From: Gottfriedia sp049568075
GTDB taxonomy: Bacteria > Bacillota > Bacilli > Bacillales > Bacillaceae_G
Length of the DNA stretch: 64,000 bases
Strand: one strand, 5' to 3'
Assembly: GCA_049568075.1 (NCBI GenBank)
Contig: CP144911.1
Notes under the pieces: generated by a model
Databases searched by the model: none
What the model was told of the DNA's origin: nothing
What the model saw: the letters and a program-made list of their open reading frames with translations, nothing else
Translations under genes and position numbers: made by a program
In this document: piece by piece, positions 44,144 through 53,640 of the stretch
How the letters are laid out: every line of letters begins with the position of its first letter
Numbering within the stretch: position 1 is the first letter of the stretch

Positions 44144-44987
44144 ATGCTTAATTTCAAAAAAATAAACTTATTACCACTCTTCATAACCATACCAGCAATG
44201 ATAATCGGAGTACTTGCCATGATATAACCAAGTTTCCCCTTCCATTTACGGTCAAAATATTTTAATTGCTATTGTAGGAGGAATCATCTCCTTTTTAGTA
44301 CTATTTAGAGATAAGAGAACCGCAAAGAAAAAAACAAATATCATTGTTATTACATGCATACTCATATTATTTTTACTTACCTTTTTGGACAATGGATTAT
44401 ACGGTGTACACCGCTGGATAGCAATTGGTCCATTAAGATTTAATATCGCTTTAGTTTTAGTTCCGTTATTATTAATTCAACTAACAAGCTTAATGAAATC
44501 AAAACCATTTTGGCTTACTTTTGGTTTTGCATTAATCTTTACAGTATTATTACTTTTTCAACCAGATGCATCTCAACTAACAGCTTTTACGATCGCCATC
44601 TCATTTCTATTATTAAATATTATAAAGAATAAAAGTGTTCAAATACTCCTATTAATTGTTTTTATACTTTTAATTATCTTTAGCTGGTCTCACTTAGACC
44701 AACTTGCCCCAGTTCCTTATGTAGAGGACATTTTAAGTTTAGTAAAGGAAATGGGAATCGGATGGCTAGTCTTAGCGATAATTTCACTTTTAATTTTATT
44801 AATACCATTTTTCTTATTTCCGCCAAACAGTGCAAAACCATTATCCTTTAGTTTAGGGATCTATTTTTTAATTAGTATTCTTTCAAGCTGTTTTGGAAAC
44901 TTCCCAGTACCGATTATGGGTTATGGAACATCACCTCTTATCGGTTACTTAATTGCAATTTCTTGGTATGTATATAATAAAAAATGA
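44144..44987 (+). pseudogene. integral membrane protein gene interrupted by a frameshift
   Basis: ATG at 44144 with AAAGGAAGG upstream opens MLNFKKINLLPLFITIPAMI but stops at 44225. From about 44226 the next frame continues as QVSPSIYGQNILIAIVGG and runs open through a further 250 residues to 44987 with about seven membrane segments, WIAIGPLRFN and FQPDASQLTAF motifs recalling FtsW/RodA-type proteins. A single base change in length near 44220-44228 would restore about 280 residues. It may be an inactive gene or a sequencing error. Family not recognised with certainty. Confidence 0.6.
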
Positions 44988-45300
44988 ACCAGTAAAATGG
45001 CTCATTTTTTCAAGCTGTTGAGTATTAGTCAGCTTTAGGTCAACTAATTTCGAACTTTAATTAAACTAATCAACTCAATTTATTTTTCTAAAAATTAGCT
45101 CATAATATATTTAACTTCTGAAAAAAATCATTACTAGTGATTATTGGAATCATGAAATTACTAAAACATATTAACAATTAAAACCATTAATAGATCGTCC
45201 AAAAATGATAATTTCATAATTAAATAAATGTTCAATTTAATGTCCGTTTTCCCTTTTGACCATTTTATAATTCAACACTCTGAAAAAATGCGGTTGGGCT
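44988..45300. other. intergenic spacer before the 52-bp array
   Basis: About 310 bases of very AT-rich DNA without ORFs, promoters or terminators that I can support, apart from ordinary AT runs. Confidence 0.5.
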
Positions 45301-45680
45301 GTTTTTAATTCCTAATGAGCCTGTCATGAGGAAGTTCTTTTCAGGTTTTTGCTGTTTTACTTCCTCATGAACCCGTTATGAGGAAGTTCTTTTCAGGTTT
45401 TTGTTGTTTTACTTCCTCATGAACCCGTCATGAGGAAATTCTTTTCAGGTTTTTGATGCTTTACTTCCTCATGAAACCGTCATGAGGAAGTTCTTTTCAG
45501 GTTTTTGTTGTTTCACATCCTCATGAACCTGTCATGAGGATGTTATTTTTATATTTCTGCTGTTTTACTTCCTCATGAACCCGTCATGAGGAAGTTCTTT
45601 TTACATTTCTGCTGTTTTATTTACTCATGAAACCGTCACGAGGAAGTTATTTTAATATTTCCTCTGTTTTATTTCCACAA
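45301..45680 (+). repeat. seven-unit 52-bp tandem array of palindromes
   Basis: The TCATGAGGAAG motif recurs at 45324, 45376, 45428, 45480, 45532, 45584 and 45636, exactly 52 bases apart. Each unit contains the palindrome ACTTCCTCATGA-5 bases-TCATGAGGAAGT and a spacer TTCTTTTCAGGTTTTTG. Unit 5 changes both arms together (ACATCC with GGATGT). It is non-coding: 52 is not a multiple of three and all frames have stops. No cas genes lie nearby. Confidence 0.9.
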
Positions 45681-45722
45681 GTTAAAAAAATGAACCATTA
45701 AAATCGTCCATTTTTATTTTTC

Positions 45723-46583
45723 TCACCAATGAGATGGTCTTTTAAGTGTTTCTGGTATTCTAGTGTGATAATCTCCCTTTGCTGAGTTAATTTGAGCTTG
45801 AGTAAGAAAAATACTTCCTGTAAGGTCCGCACCACTCAGATTAGCATCTCGTAAGTCTGCACCGATTAGATCAGAACCTCTTAAATCGGCTCCCTTTAAA
45901 TCAGCGGCAATTAGATAGGCTCCTCTTAAGTTAGCTCCGATAAAATTCGCATCCTTTAACTTAGCACCAATAAAGTCTAAAGCTCTACCGGTAGCTTTTT
46001 GACGTTTTTTATTGTTTTTAAATTTTTTCAAAGCCACTGTCCTTGTTTTCTCACTAACACGTATAAGTAAAGAGTTAACTTCTGCACGGTGGACTGTGAT
46101 ATCTAAGTTTTGTATTAGTTTAGGGTCCATAAGTGTTAATTTTTCAGTTTCTTCTATAACTGTTTTTAATTCATTATGAATCTCACTTGCAGCACTAATC
46201 GTCAAACTTTCATTTAAATACCAAAGCATTTCATGCAGTTGCTTCATAATTGGAAATACTTCATACATCTCATTAGCCAATTCTGGATGTTGTCTCCAGT
46301 CTTTTCCATTAAAGGTTACTTGAGATACTTTTTGTCCCGCTCCAAAGCAATCAAAAACAGTACAGCCTTTGAAACCTAACTCTCTTAAATTCTTGTGAAC
46401 TCCGCAACGAAAGTCTGATTGTAAATTATGGCAAGGTTTGCCTGCAATTTTATCATTAGCAAAATCAGCCGAGGCAGCAAAAGGTAATGCGACACAGCAT
46501 AGACCAAAGCAACTCTCACAGTCCGCTTTTAGATTTTGATAACGCTCATTTACTAATCTTATATTTTCAATTTTACTAGCCAC
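45723..46583 (-). CDS. Cys-rich domain plus pentapeptide-repeat protein
   Basis: 286 residues. The N-terminal about 90 carry a cysteine cluster (LKADCESCFGLCCVALPF, then GKPCHNL, FRCGVHK, GCTVFDCFGAG) resembling metal-binding YkgJ-like domains. A helical middle follows. Residues about 205-265 are A(D/N)LxG-type pentapeptide repeats (ANFIGANLRGAYLIAADLKG onward), which form a right-handed square beta-helix. Function unknown; some pentapeptide proteins protect gyrase, but this has too few repeats to claim that. Confidence 0.75.
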   Translation of the reverse strand: MASKIENIRLVNERYQNLKADCESCFGLCCVALPFAASADFANDKIAGKPCHNLQSDFRCGVHKNLRELGFKGCTVFDCFGAGQKVSQVTFNGKDWRQHPELANEMYEVFPIMKQLHEMLWYLNESLTISAASEIHNELKTVIEETEKLTLMDPKLIQNLDITVHRAEVNSLLIRVSEKTRTVALKKFKNNKKRQKATGRALDFIGAKLKDANFIGANLRGAYLIAADLKGADLRGSDLIGADLRDANLSGADLTGSIFLTQAQINSAKGDYHTRIPETLKRPSHW

Positions 46584-46732
46584 TTCCTGCGCCCCCTACC
46601 CACCATATATAAATGAATAATAATTTTTATCGTAACATCGTAATTTTTTTTGGTCAAACGTAATACAGCTTATTAAGTGTAACTTTCAACATTCTTTAGA
46701 CGGTGTTACTTTTCATCCTTTAGCAATAAAAA

Positions 46733-46758
46733 ACAGATAATTTTATAAAATTATCTGC
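46733..46758 (-). terminator. terminator after the DUF3048 lipoprotein
   Basis: Perfect inverted repeat CAGATAATTTT-at-AAAATTATCTG followed on the minus strand by TTTTTTATTG. Confidence 0.85.
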
Positions 46759-46769
46759 TTTAATGTACT

Positions 46770-47804
46770 TTATTTAATTGTTACATCTTTTAAAAATGGA
46801 ACGAAGTTAATCCAAGTTTGACCTGGTGAAAGTTTTATTTCAGTTCCATCTAATGTAAACGGAATAATTCGGCCATCTACATTCTTCCATTGTATATTCA
46901 TATACTTTCCATCAACAATATAATATCCTTTTCCTCCATGTTCGAGATCAATTGAACGGCGACCATAGCTATCAATAATTTTATGAGTTGCTTCTACGAC
47001 TAAAATATTTTTAATTTGAAGCTCTTTCCCATTCAAAGCATCCTTTGCTACAATTCCTTTTTGAACTCGCTGAAATTGTTTAGTTGAATTCGAATACTTG
47101 TAATTCACATTATTTCTTGCATCATGAGAGTACTTTATAAATACTTCACCAGCATTTTTCCAAGAGTTATCAAATACTAAGTCTTTCTGAGTAAAATCTA
47201 ATGGAGTAACTTTTTCAGAATAAGAATAATGTCTTTGAGCAACTCCTTTTTCAATACCCTCTTTCAAAATATAAGAATTGTGAGGTGCTTTTCTCGTTTT
47301 GTCTCTTTTAAATAACGTACCGTCGTAGATCAGTCCGTTTAATGCGTCAATCATTCCTGAATCCATCATTTGTTTCGCTTTAGGACTATTTCCGTGACAG
47401 ATAAATAATGCATGATAACCGTTTGCCAAATTGATGTAATAATCTCTCGCACTTCTTACAGGACCAATTTTCTCGGGAATATTGCTTTGAAAAATAGCTA
47501 AAAATCTTGTAATATCTCCTTCTGCTAAAATTTCATAAACAACATCAGCATTACTTAATCCACTTTGAGGTCTAGCTAAATAATAATTATTAACCATAAC
47601 TGCAACAGGTCTCTGTTCACTAGCCTGACTTACTGGTAATCCACTTAAAGGAGCATAAATCGTATCAATTTCTCCTTTATCAATTACATGTTCATTCGAA
47701 GGATTTTTATCATCATTTTTAACTGTTTTTACAGACTTTTCGCCATGCTTACATCCTACTAGAAGCATACTTATCACAATTATTGATAAAATTTTCTTAT
47801 GCAT
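46770..47804 (-). CDS. yerB: DUF3048 lipoprotein (YerB-like)
   Basis: 344 residues from the ATG at 47804, whose GGGAGC site is upstream; an in-frame GTG four codons earlier overlaps that site. Lipoprotein signal: KKILSIIVISMLLVGC with Cys17 as lipid anchor. Then a linker and the DUF3048 domain (YAPLSGLPVSQASEQRPVAVMVNN, RPQSGLSNADVVYEILAEG, IGPVRSARDYYI), ending in WINFVPFLKDVTI. Located outside the membrane. B. subtilis YerB is its likely relative; role not settled. Confidence 0.82.
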   Translation of the reverse strand: MHKKILSIIVISMLLVGCKHGEKSVKTVKNDDKNPSNEHVIDKGEIDTIYAPLSGLPVSQASEQRPVAVMVNNYYLARPQSGLSNADVVYEILAEGDITRFLAIFQSNIPEKIGPVRSARDYYINLANGYHALFICHGNSPKAKQMMDSGMIDALNGLIYDGTLFKRDKTRKAPHNSYILKEGIEKGVAQRHYSYSEKVTPLDFTQKDLVFDNSWKNAGEVFIKYSHDARNNVNYKYSNSTKQFQRVQKGIVAKDALNGKELQIKNILVVEATHKIIDSYGRRSIDLEHGGKGYYIVDGKYMNIQWKNVDGRIIPFTLDGTEIKLSPGQTWINFVPFLKDVTIK

Positions 47805-48026
47805 TGGCTCCCTCACAATCTGTTATTTTCTTAAATTGTATTAAATAACTTATAAAATAGAAAGTATTTATTTGAATTTTCCAAAAATAATATAACAGTC
47901 TTCTATTTGGAGTTCTTCCTTAATATATGAACTTGTATTGTTAAATAATCAGCTTAAATTTGTTCTTATTTTATTTAATCTTAAATATTGTATAAAGATA
48001 AGAATGATTAGAGGAGTTGAAGCTAT
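47805..48026. other. intergenic region with divergent promoters
   Basis: About 220 bases between the lipoprotein and a small gene transcribed the other way. No ORF or named site. Confidence 0.4.
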
Positions 48027-48245
48027 ATGATTGTAGTTCATTATATCGAGAAAAACGTTGAACTATTAAACCAACTACTCAAAAATGTCCCCTCTGAAGG
48101 AGATACTATTTCCATTAAAGGTCGAAAAGGTAAAGTATTAAGTGTTAATCAAATAAATGATAAACATGTGCATGTAATTGTAGAACTAGAAGTTATAAAG
48201 AAAGTACAGGTTTTAGCAAAAGATGATAAAAAAAGAAGAAGATAA
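48027..48245 (+). CDS. small basic hypothetical protein
   Basis: 72 residues, VHYIEKNVELLNQLLKNVPSEGDTI then KGRKGKVLSVNQIND, ending KKRRR. The GRKGKVLSV stretch resembles a KOW-type turn and the tail is strongly basic, so nucleic-acid or ribosome binding is a possibility only. AGAGGAG precedes the ATG and a terminator follows. Family not recognised. Confidence 0.6.
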   Translation: MIVVHYIEKNVELLNQLLKNVPSEGDTISIKGRKGKVLSVNQINDKHVHVIVELEVIKKVQVLAKDDKKRRR

Positions 48246-48258
48246 ATTTATAAAACTT

Positions 48259-48289
48259 AATGGGAGATTATTCCCATTATTTTTTTTGA
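48259..48289 (+). terminator. terminator after the small basic protein gene
   Basis: AATGGGA-gatta-TTCCCATT followed by eight Ts. Confidence 0.9.
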
Positions 48290-48441
48290 ATTTTTGCCCA
48301 GTTTTACAGTTTCACAATTCATTTTTCCACTTAAAACTATGAACTATACTGTCTAAATGGAATGTATTCTTTTTTCAAACTGGACTAATCATGATAAACT
48401 AGGAAAGGTTTTAGTAAATCAAAGTAATAAGGAGTTTTAAT

Positions 48442-48828
48442 ATGGAAATTAAGAATATCCATCATGTCGCTATTATTTGTTCAAATTATGAATTATCTAA
48501 GCATTTTTACATAAATTTATTAGGCTGTAAGGTAATTAAGGAAACCTATCGTGAGGAGCGAGACTCTTATAAATTGGACTTAAGTATTGGAGAAAATGGA
48601 CAAATTGAGCTATTTTCATTTCCTAATCCACCGAAACGACGTACAAATCCAGAAGCAGTTGGGTTACGCCATTTAGCATTTACTGTGTCTAATATAGAAG
48701 AAAGTATTCAATACTTAAAACAAAATGCTGTCTTTGTAGAACCAATTCGAATTGACGAGTTAACGAATAAAAGATTTACATTTTTCCAGGATCCTGATGG
48801 TTTACCATTAGAATTGTATGAAGAGTAG
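48442..48828 (+). CDS. VOC family protein, YaeR/GloA2-like
   Basis: 128 residues of glyoxalase fold: IHHVAIICSNYELSKHFYINLLGCKV, GENGQIELFSFPNPPKR, LRHLAFTVSNIEESIQYL and FFQDPDGLPLELYE. The metal ligands expected in the first His, the Glu near IELFS, the central His and the final Glu are all present, supporting a catalytic metal site. Substrate unknown. AAGGAG precedes the ATG; a strong terminator follows. Confidence 0.82.
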   Translation: MEIKNIHHVAIICSNYELSKHFYINLLGCKVIKETYREERDSYKLDLSIGENGQIELFSFPNPPKRRTNPEAVGLRHLAFTVSNIEESIQYLKQNAVFVEPIRIDELTNKRFTFFQDPDGLPLELYEE

Positions 48829-48833
48829 ATTTA

Positions 48834-48876
48834 AAAACAAAACCCAATCTTAATGAAAGATTGGGTTTTGTTTTTT
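48834..48876 (+). terminator. terminator after the YaeR-like gene
   Basis: Seventeen-pair hairpin AAAACAAAACCCAATCT-taatga-AGATTGGGTTTTGTTTT. T runs on both sides let it also end the convergent GH65 gene. Confidence 0.92.
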
Positions 48877-48889
48877 CTTTTTTATCATC

Positions 48890-51112
48890 TTATAGAGAAA
48901 CCTTTATTTTTTCTGTTAAATTATATGTTTCACCATTAATTTCTAATGATACTGGTGGACCGTATTCCTTTGTGATTGTTACCGTTTTTTTGGCAATTGT
49001 TATTTCAAGTCTTGCTCCTTGCCATAGGAAAGGAAAAATCATTTTATCCCAATTTGAAGGTAATTTCGGATCAATTTTTAAACGGTTTATGTCCATGGAG
49101 ATATTTGCAAAGCCAAAAATTGCTACTAGCCAATTTGCTCCCATAGGCGCAGCATGAATTCCATCATCTGATGATTTTGGATTCGGTCCTAAATCGATTA
49201 AACATCCTTCTTGAAATAATTGGTAAGACTCTTCTTGATAGTCACATCTTGCAGCAACAATTGCATGAATTGCTTTACTTATTGGAGAATCATGAACAGT
49301 ACGCTCTTCGTAGTATTCTAAATTCTTTTTAGCGATTTCCGTTGAGAACAAATCCGGGAAAAGATAGAGCAACATGACAACATCAGCTTGTTTTAACACT
49401 TGTAGTTCATAAAGTTCTTTTAGGGAATAATCTAATAGAATTTCCCTACTTGCAATGGATTGTCTATATTCAGTTAAATCAATCTCGGGTTTACTTAAAA
49501 ATGTATCATCTTGTGGGATGACATTTTCATCATTTGGGCTTGGTAAATATAATCGTTTTAAAAAATCAGTACATTTTTGCTTTAATTCTGCATCAGGATC
49601 ATTGTATTTTCCCATATAATTTAACGCATTCTGCACATTATAAAAAGCCATGTAATTCGTATAAGCATTATTATCTACTTGATCTGTGTATTCGTCTAGG
49701 CCGATTACATTTTTAATCATTAAATCGCCATTTGCATCAGTTGTCCTACTCACCCAAAAGTGTGCAGTTTCTTTGAGTAGTTCAAGTCCATCATTGGCCA
49801 TAAAGCTTTCATCTAGTGTATTTTCATAATATTGTACGACAGCAAATGCTATGTCAGCTACAATATGTTCACTTGATTTTGCTGAATTTGAGCTTTGCAC
49901 AATCTCGGGTTTTGTATTATTCGCTGAACCTTTTTGTGTTTCTTCTTTTCCGGAAAAAGCACTTGCCCAAGGAAATAAAGTACCCTCATAACCTGATTGG
50001 AATGCATTTACTTTTGCTTCTTTAATATGATGATAGCGATATCTTAGTAATCTTTTAGCAATATCTGGTTCAGTAAATAAGTGAAACGGTGCAATAAACA
50101 TCTCTGTATCCCAAAAAATTAAACCATTATTGCCCTCGCCAGTTAACCCCCTTGCGCCTATACTCAATCGATCATCATGTCCAGGAGTCATTGCTTCTAT
50201 ATGGTATAAAGAAAAATCAAGAGCTAACTGATCCGCTTGATCTTTTGATGTTATGACTACCCTTTTTTGTTTCCAAAAATCCTGCCATTTGATAGTCGTA
50301 CTATTTCTCAAATTATCATAACCCTCTGATAAAAATTTCTGTACAGTATTAACACAAGCTGCAGAAGGATCTTCTCGTAACATATCATTAGAGGTATAAA
50401 CTGAGCTAATTTTTGAAAACTCAACCGTTCGATCAACTACGAGATCTTGTGTAATTGAGGCTAGAAGCTGATTATTTAACGTAAAATATGAAACTTCACT
50501 CTCATCTGGAGTTACACAGGATGTAGCGATCGCAATTTTATGTTTGGACTCAGTCGTTTGATAAACACCATGCATAATTCTATTATCCATTATTCTTACT
50601 AATTCTTCCGTAAGTTCATTCTTTTGTTGACTGACACACTCCGCATTAATACCTGTTTTTATTTTAATCTTGGCATTACAATCTAAAGCTGTGAGAGTAA
50701 TTTTTGAAGCAAGTAAATGTAAATCATCCTTTGAAACAAAACGCTGAAACAAGAAATGGAATCGATTTCCATCTTTATTCTTCCAAATTACCTCTCTTAT
50801 TAACTCGCCAGTCAGCATATTTAATTTTCGATCATAAAATGTAAATTGACCAGTTGCATTTGAAAAAATATCACCATTTATTTCAATTTCCATTCCAATT
50901 AGATCTGGAAGATTCACAATCTTTGTCGTTTGACTTGGAGATAACTGATTATAGATACCCGCTATATACATCCCCCTACTTTGTCCTTCATAGTCTTCCT
51001 CATGACAAGATCTCAAACCTAAGTAACCATTACCTAATGCCATTAAACTTGCATATTTATTAATTAATTGCTCGTCAAATTCTTTTTCAGTAATCATATT
51101 TACTTCATTCAT
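48890..51112 (-). CDS. glycoside hydrolase family 65 (disaccharide phosphorylase type)
   Basis: 740 residues, the GH65 plan: N-terminal beta-sandwich opening EFDEQLINKYASLMALGNGYLGLR, (alpha/alpha)6 barrel with GEGNNGLIFWDTEMFIAPFHLF (about 327) and RYRYHHIKEAK, catalytic acid in GLDEYTDQVDNNAYTN (about 475), and C-terminal beta-sheet. Family members phosphorolyse maltose, trehalose, kojibiose or nigerose. Neither a beta-phosphoglucomutase nor sugar transport genes are next to it, which GH65 clusters usually have, so the sugar cannot be assigned. Confidence 0.85.
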   Translation of the reverse strand: MNEVNMITEKEFDEQLINKYASLMALGNGYLGLRSCHEEDYEGQSRGMYIAGIYNQLSPSQTTKIVNLPDLIGMEIEINGDIFSNATGQFTFYDRKLNMLTGELIREVIWKNKDGNRFHFLFQRFVSKDDLHLLASKITLTALDCNAKIKIKTGINAECVSQQKNELTEELVRIMDNRIMHGVYQTTESKHKIAIATSCVTPDESEVSYFTLNNQLLASITQDLVVDRTVEFSKISSVYTSNDMLREDPSAACVNTVQKFLSEGYDNLRNSTTIKWQDFWKQKRVVITSKDQADQLALDFSLYHIEAMTPGHDDRLSIGARGLTGEGNNGLIFWDTEMFIAPFHLFTEPDIAKRLLRYRYHHIKEAKVNAFQSGYEGTLFPWASAFSGKEETQKGSANNTKPEIVQSSNSAKSSEHIVADIAFAVVQYYENTLDESFMANDGLELLKETAHFWVSRTTDANGDLMIKNVIGLDEYTDQVDNNAYTNYMAFYNVQNALNYMGKYNDPDAELKQKCTDFLKRLYLPSPNDENVIPQDDTFLSKPEIDLTEYRQSIASREILLDYSLKELYELQVLKQADVVMLLYLFPDLFSTEIAKKNLEYYEERTVHDSPISKAIHAIVAARCDYQEESYQLFQEGCLIDLGPNPKSSDDGIHAAPMGANWLVAIFGFANISMDINRLKIDPKLPSNWDKMIFPFLWQGARLEITIAKKTVTITKEYGPPVSLEINGETYNLTEKIKVSL

Positions 51113-51239
51113 ATAGTTAAAATCTCACCTTTATAAAAATTCATATAGTAAAAGTTTGCAATAAAACTTCTTATTTTAAACTTGATATTATAAAAATAGT
51201 GGCTGTTTTGTTAAAAAATAGGATTACTGACAATAAAAA

Positions 51240-51267
51240 AAATCGTGTCACTGTTTCCTACACGATT
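51240..51267 (-). terminator. terminator after the PhnB-type VOC gene
   Basis: AATCGTGT pairs with ACACGATT around an 11-base loop, followed on the minus strand by TTTTTTATTG. Confidence 0.85.
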
Positions 51268-51285
51268 TATTCTTACAGTTCTTTA

Positions 51286-51684
51286 TTAGTTTTTTGCCAG
51301 AGTTAATTGCCAAGATACACCATATTTATCATTCACCCATACAAACTTTTCACTGAATGGATATGATTGCAAAGGCATTAATACTTCACCGCCTTGACTT
51401 AATTGTTTGTATGCATTTTCAATTTCTTCATTTGTTTCACAAGTCACATATAATGAAACAGCTGGTGTAAACGTAAATTTATGTTTAACGGTACTATCAA
51501 TGCACATAAATTGTTGGCCGTTTAATGTGAAAGTAGCATGGATTACTTTCCCTTCAAACTCACCCATATCTGCTCCATAACGCGTAATATTCACAACCTC
51601 TGAATTGTTAAATAGTGACATATAAAAATTCATTGCTTCTTCTGCTTGTCCTTCAAACATTAAAAACGTTGTAATTTTTTGCAT
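51286..51684 (-). CDS. PhnB-type VOC family protein
   Basis: 132 residues with QKITTFLMFEGQAEEAMNFYMSLF, the PhnB/3-demethylubiquinone-like pattern, and closing KFVWVNDKYGVSWQL. It looks like a member of the 3-dmu-9_3-mt group of unknown substrate. GGGAGTTG precedes the ATG. A second, related gene lies at 63266. Confidence 0.8.
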   Translation of the reverse strand: MQKITTFLMFEGQAEEAMNFYMSLFNNSEVVNITRYGADMGEFEGKVIHATFTLNGQQFMCIDSTVKHKFTFTPAVSLYVTCETNEEIENAYKQLSQGGEVLMPLQSYPFSEKFVWVNDKYGVSWQLTLAKN

Positions 51685-51740
51685 TTAAGTCAACTCCCTT
51701 TTTATTTATATTAAAAATTCATTGCTTAAACAATTTTGGT

Positions 51741-52892
51741 TTATAGTGATTTCATTTCTTCGTTTAATTTGTTAAAAATACAGTGTAGATCCTCTTTAGA
51801 GATTGTTGAATATAAATCTCCAATACTAATCTCACAATAACAAACTTCCTCATTAACTGGTCTTAAGTTACCGGTAATACCAATTTTTGTTTCTTCATGA
51901 ATCGATTGAAGTATGTTTTTAACCTTTTCGATCAGAGCATTAAAATGGACATGAAACATATTCGAAACGGGAATAGTTGGGACAGTATTGATTGCTTGGC
52001 AACTATTAAAAAATTTGGCTAACTCTACTGCATCTTCATAGTATTGCCCCATCTTATTTGCTCTTTGATCAAAATAATAATTTGCACTTATTATGTAAGG
52101 ATAAAGACTAATTAAATCTCCTCCATGTCTTCTTTTCCAAACTTTTGATTCGTCGATAAAATCTCGGTTACCCGCAAGAATCGCTCCTGCTACTCCTCCA
52201 ATGCCTTTATAAAATGACATATAAACACTATCAAATAAGCTACATAATTCAGAAGCTGTCTTCTTATAGTATGGGAGAATTTCCATTAATCTAGCACCAT
52301 CTAAATGCAATTTAATTCCCTTTTCACGACAGTATGAAGAAATTGATTCTAGTGTTTCATATGAAGGTAGTTGTCCACCAATTTCTCGTTGTGGTAATTC
52401 TAGTAATAAACAAGAGATTTCCTCATCCATTGCTAAAACATCCTCTAACTCAATAACACGACTTTTATCTGCTAGTAAAATAGGCTGTATATTATGTAGT
52501 TTTTTCAAACCATCTTCTTCATGAATTTCTAAATGTGATAAAGGATGATAAGCAACTTTATTAATTCCTTTTTGATCACACCAAATTCTTAATGCGATTT
52601 GCTGAGCCATCGTACCGCTTGGAAAAAACACTGCTGATTCCTTACCCAAAAACTCTGCCATTTTTTCTTGAAAATCCTCAATAAAATTCCCTGCTCCATA
52701 AAGATCGCTTTCTTCACTACCATTGAATTCGTTTAGTGCATCCTTTAGTACTTGGATATTTCTAAATCCATTACCTGCTAATTGTTGGTTTGTATTTTTA
52801 AATGATTCTATAAAAGGATTAATGTTATTCAAATTGAACTCTTCCTTTCGACTATTTAGTTTACTGTTATCCCACTTAAAAAAATTCTCCAT
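51741..52892 (-). CDS. beta-eliminating lyase / low-specificity threonine aldolase family
   Basis: 383 residues, PLP-dependent fold type I. FIEDFQEKMAEFLGKESAVFFPSGTMAQQIALR is the cofactor phosphate loop, GIKLHLDGARLMEI binds the pyridine nitrogen via Asp, and the PLP lysine is in SFYKGIGGVAGAILAG. The expected reaction is reversible cleavage of threonine to glycine and acetaldehyde or a related retro-aldol/beta-elimination. The start is uncertain: ATG at 52892 or TTG at 52901, with AAGGA upstream of both. Confidence 0.78.
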   Translation of the reverse strand: MENFFKWDNSKLNSRKEEFNLNNINPFIESFKNTNQQLAGNGFRNIQVLKDALNEFNGSEESDLYGAGNFIEDFQEKMAEFLGKESAVFFPSGTMAQQIALRIWCDQKGINKVAYHPLSHLEIHEEDGLKKLHNIQPILLADKSRVIELEDVLAMDEEISCLLLELPQREIGGQLPSYETLESISSYCREKGIKLHLDGARLMEILPYYKKTASELCSLFDSVYMSFYKGIGGVAGAILAGNRDFIDESKVWKRRHGGDLISLYPYIISANYYFDQRANKMGQYYEDAVELAKFFNSCQAINTVPTIPVSNMFHVHFNALIEKVKNILQSIHEETKIGITGNLRPVNEEVCYCEISIGDLYSTISKEDLHCIFNKLNEEMKSL

Positions 52893-52923
52893 AACGACCA
52901 ATAAATCCTTGAATCTTATAAAC

Positions 52924-53532
52924 TTAGTAAGTTAATCGATAGACTAAAAATCTCTCATTTTGATTTTTATTATAAGCATCTGCTAATAGGATCTCTTGTT
53001 TTAATTCAAAGGCAGTCTGGTTTTCTAAAAAATAAATATAATCATCAGAACTATAATACAAAATGATTTCAACATTTCTCTTTGATTGCTCAACTGAAAT
53101 TAATATATTATTTATGATATTCATAAAAATTTGGATTGAAAATGGATTAAAAAAATAGAAACAATTATCTAATGGATTAATTTGATAATCTTCAGCCAAG
53201 CAGCAATAAAACAGGATTTTTTCTTCGCTTGTCTTTGTTTTTTTTATGTAATTCTTTTTATTTTCAATTGCTTCATTATAATATTTTTCACTCATTTCAA
53301 TCCCAACAACAGTAGCATTAAACAATCTATTTATATAGAAATTTAATCTTCCTTTACCGCATCCGAAATCAACTATTCGGTCATTTCTGGAAAGTGTGTA
53401 TTGTTTAAATAGTTGTTGTAAAGCGCTATAAGGTGTTGGCTCATATCGATGATAATGAAAAGATTCGTTAAATCCTTTTTGCTCTCCCTCTGTTTTTATA
53501 TTCAATAGGTTATCATAATACATATCGTCCAT
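52924..53532 (-). CDS. class I SAM-dependent methyltransferase
   Basis: 202 residues. Motif I IVDFGCGKGRLNFY at about 55-68, acidic end of strand two in VVGIEMSEKYY, and FYFFNPFSIQIF as motif IV. Substrate unknown. It lies 31 bases upstream of the lyase gene on the same strand and is likely cotranscribed. Confidence 0.8.
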   Translation of the reverse strand: MDDMYYDNLLNIKTEGEQKGFNESFHYHRYEPTPYSALQQLFKQYTLSRNDRIVDFGCGKGRLNFYINRLFNATVVGIEMSEKYYNEAIENKKNYIKKTKTSEEKILFYCCLAEDYQINPLDNCFYFFNPFSIQIFMNIINNILISVEQSKRNVEIILYYSSDDYIYFLENQTAFELKQEILLADAYNKNQNERFLVYRLTY

Positions 53533-53610
53533 TTTTCCACGACCATTCGAACTAATATTTTGTAAGTATCTTTATCATACCGTTTCTAAATAGTTCAGTC
53601 TAACCTTACA

Positions 53611-53640
53611 AAAAGAAGCGTGTTATTTAAACACACTTTT
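53611..53640. terminator. hairpin between the methyltransferase and mupG-like genes
   Basis: AAGCGTGTT-attta-AACACACTT with a T run on the plus side and CTTTTT on the minus side. It probably ended the mupG-like gene before the repeat element was inserted between them. Confidence 0.6.

Noticed and set aside
45301..45680. 52-bp array as a CRISPR
   Set aside because: Spacers are repeats themselves rather than unique sequences, the palindrome lies in every unit with a uniform spacer, and no cas genes are in the window.
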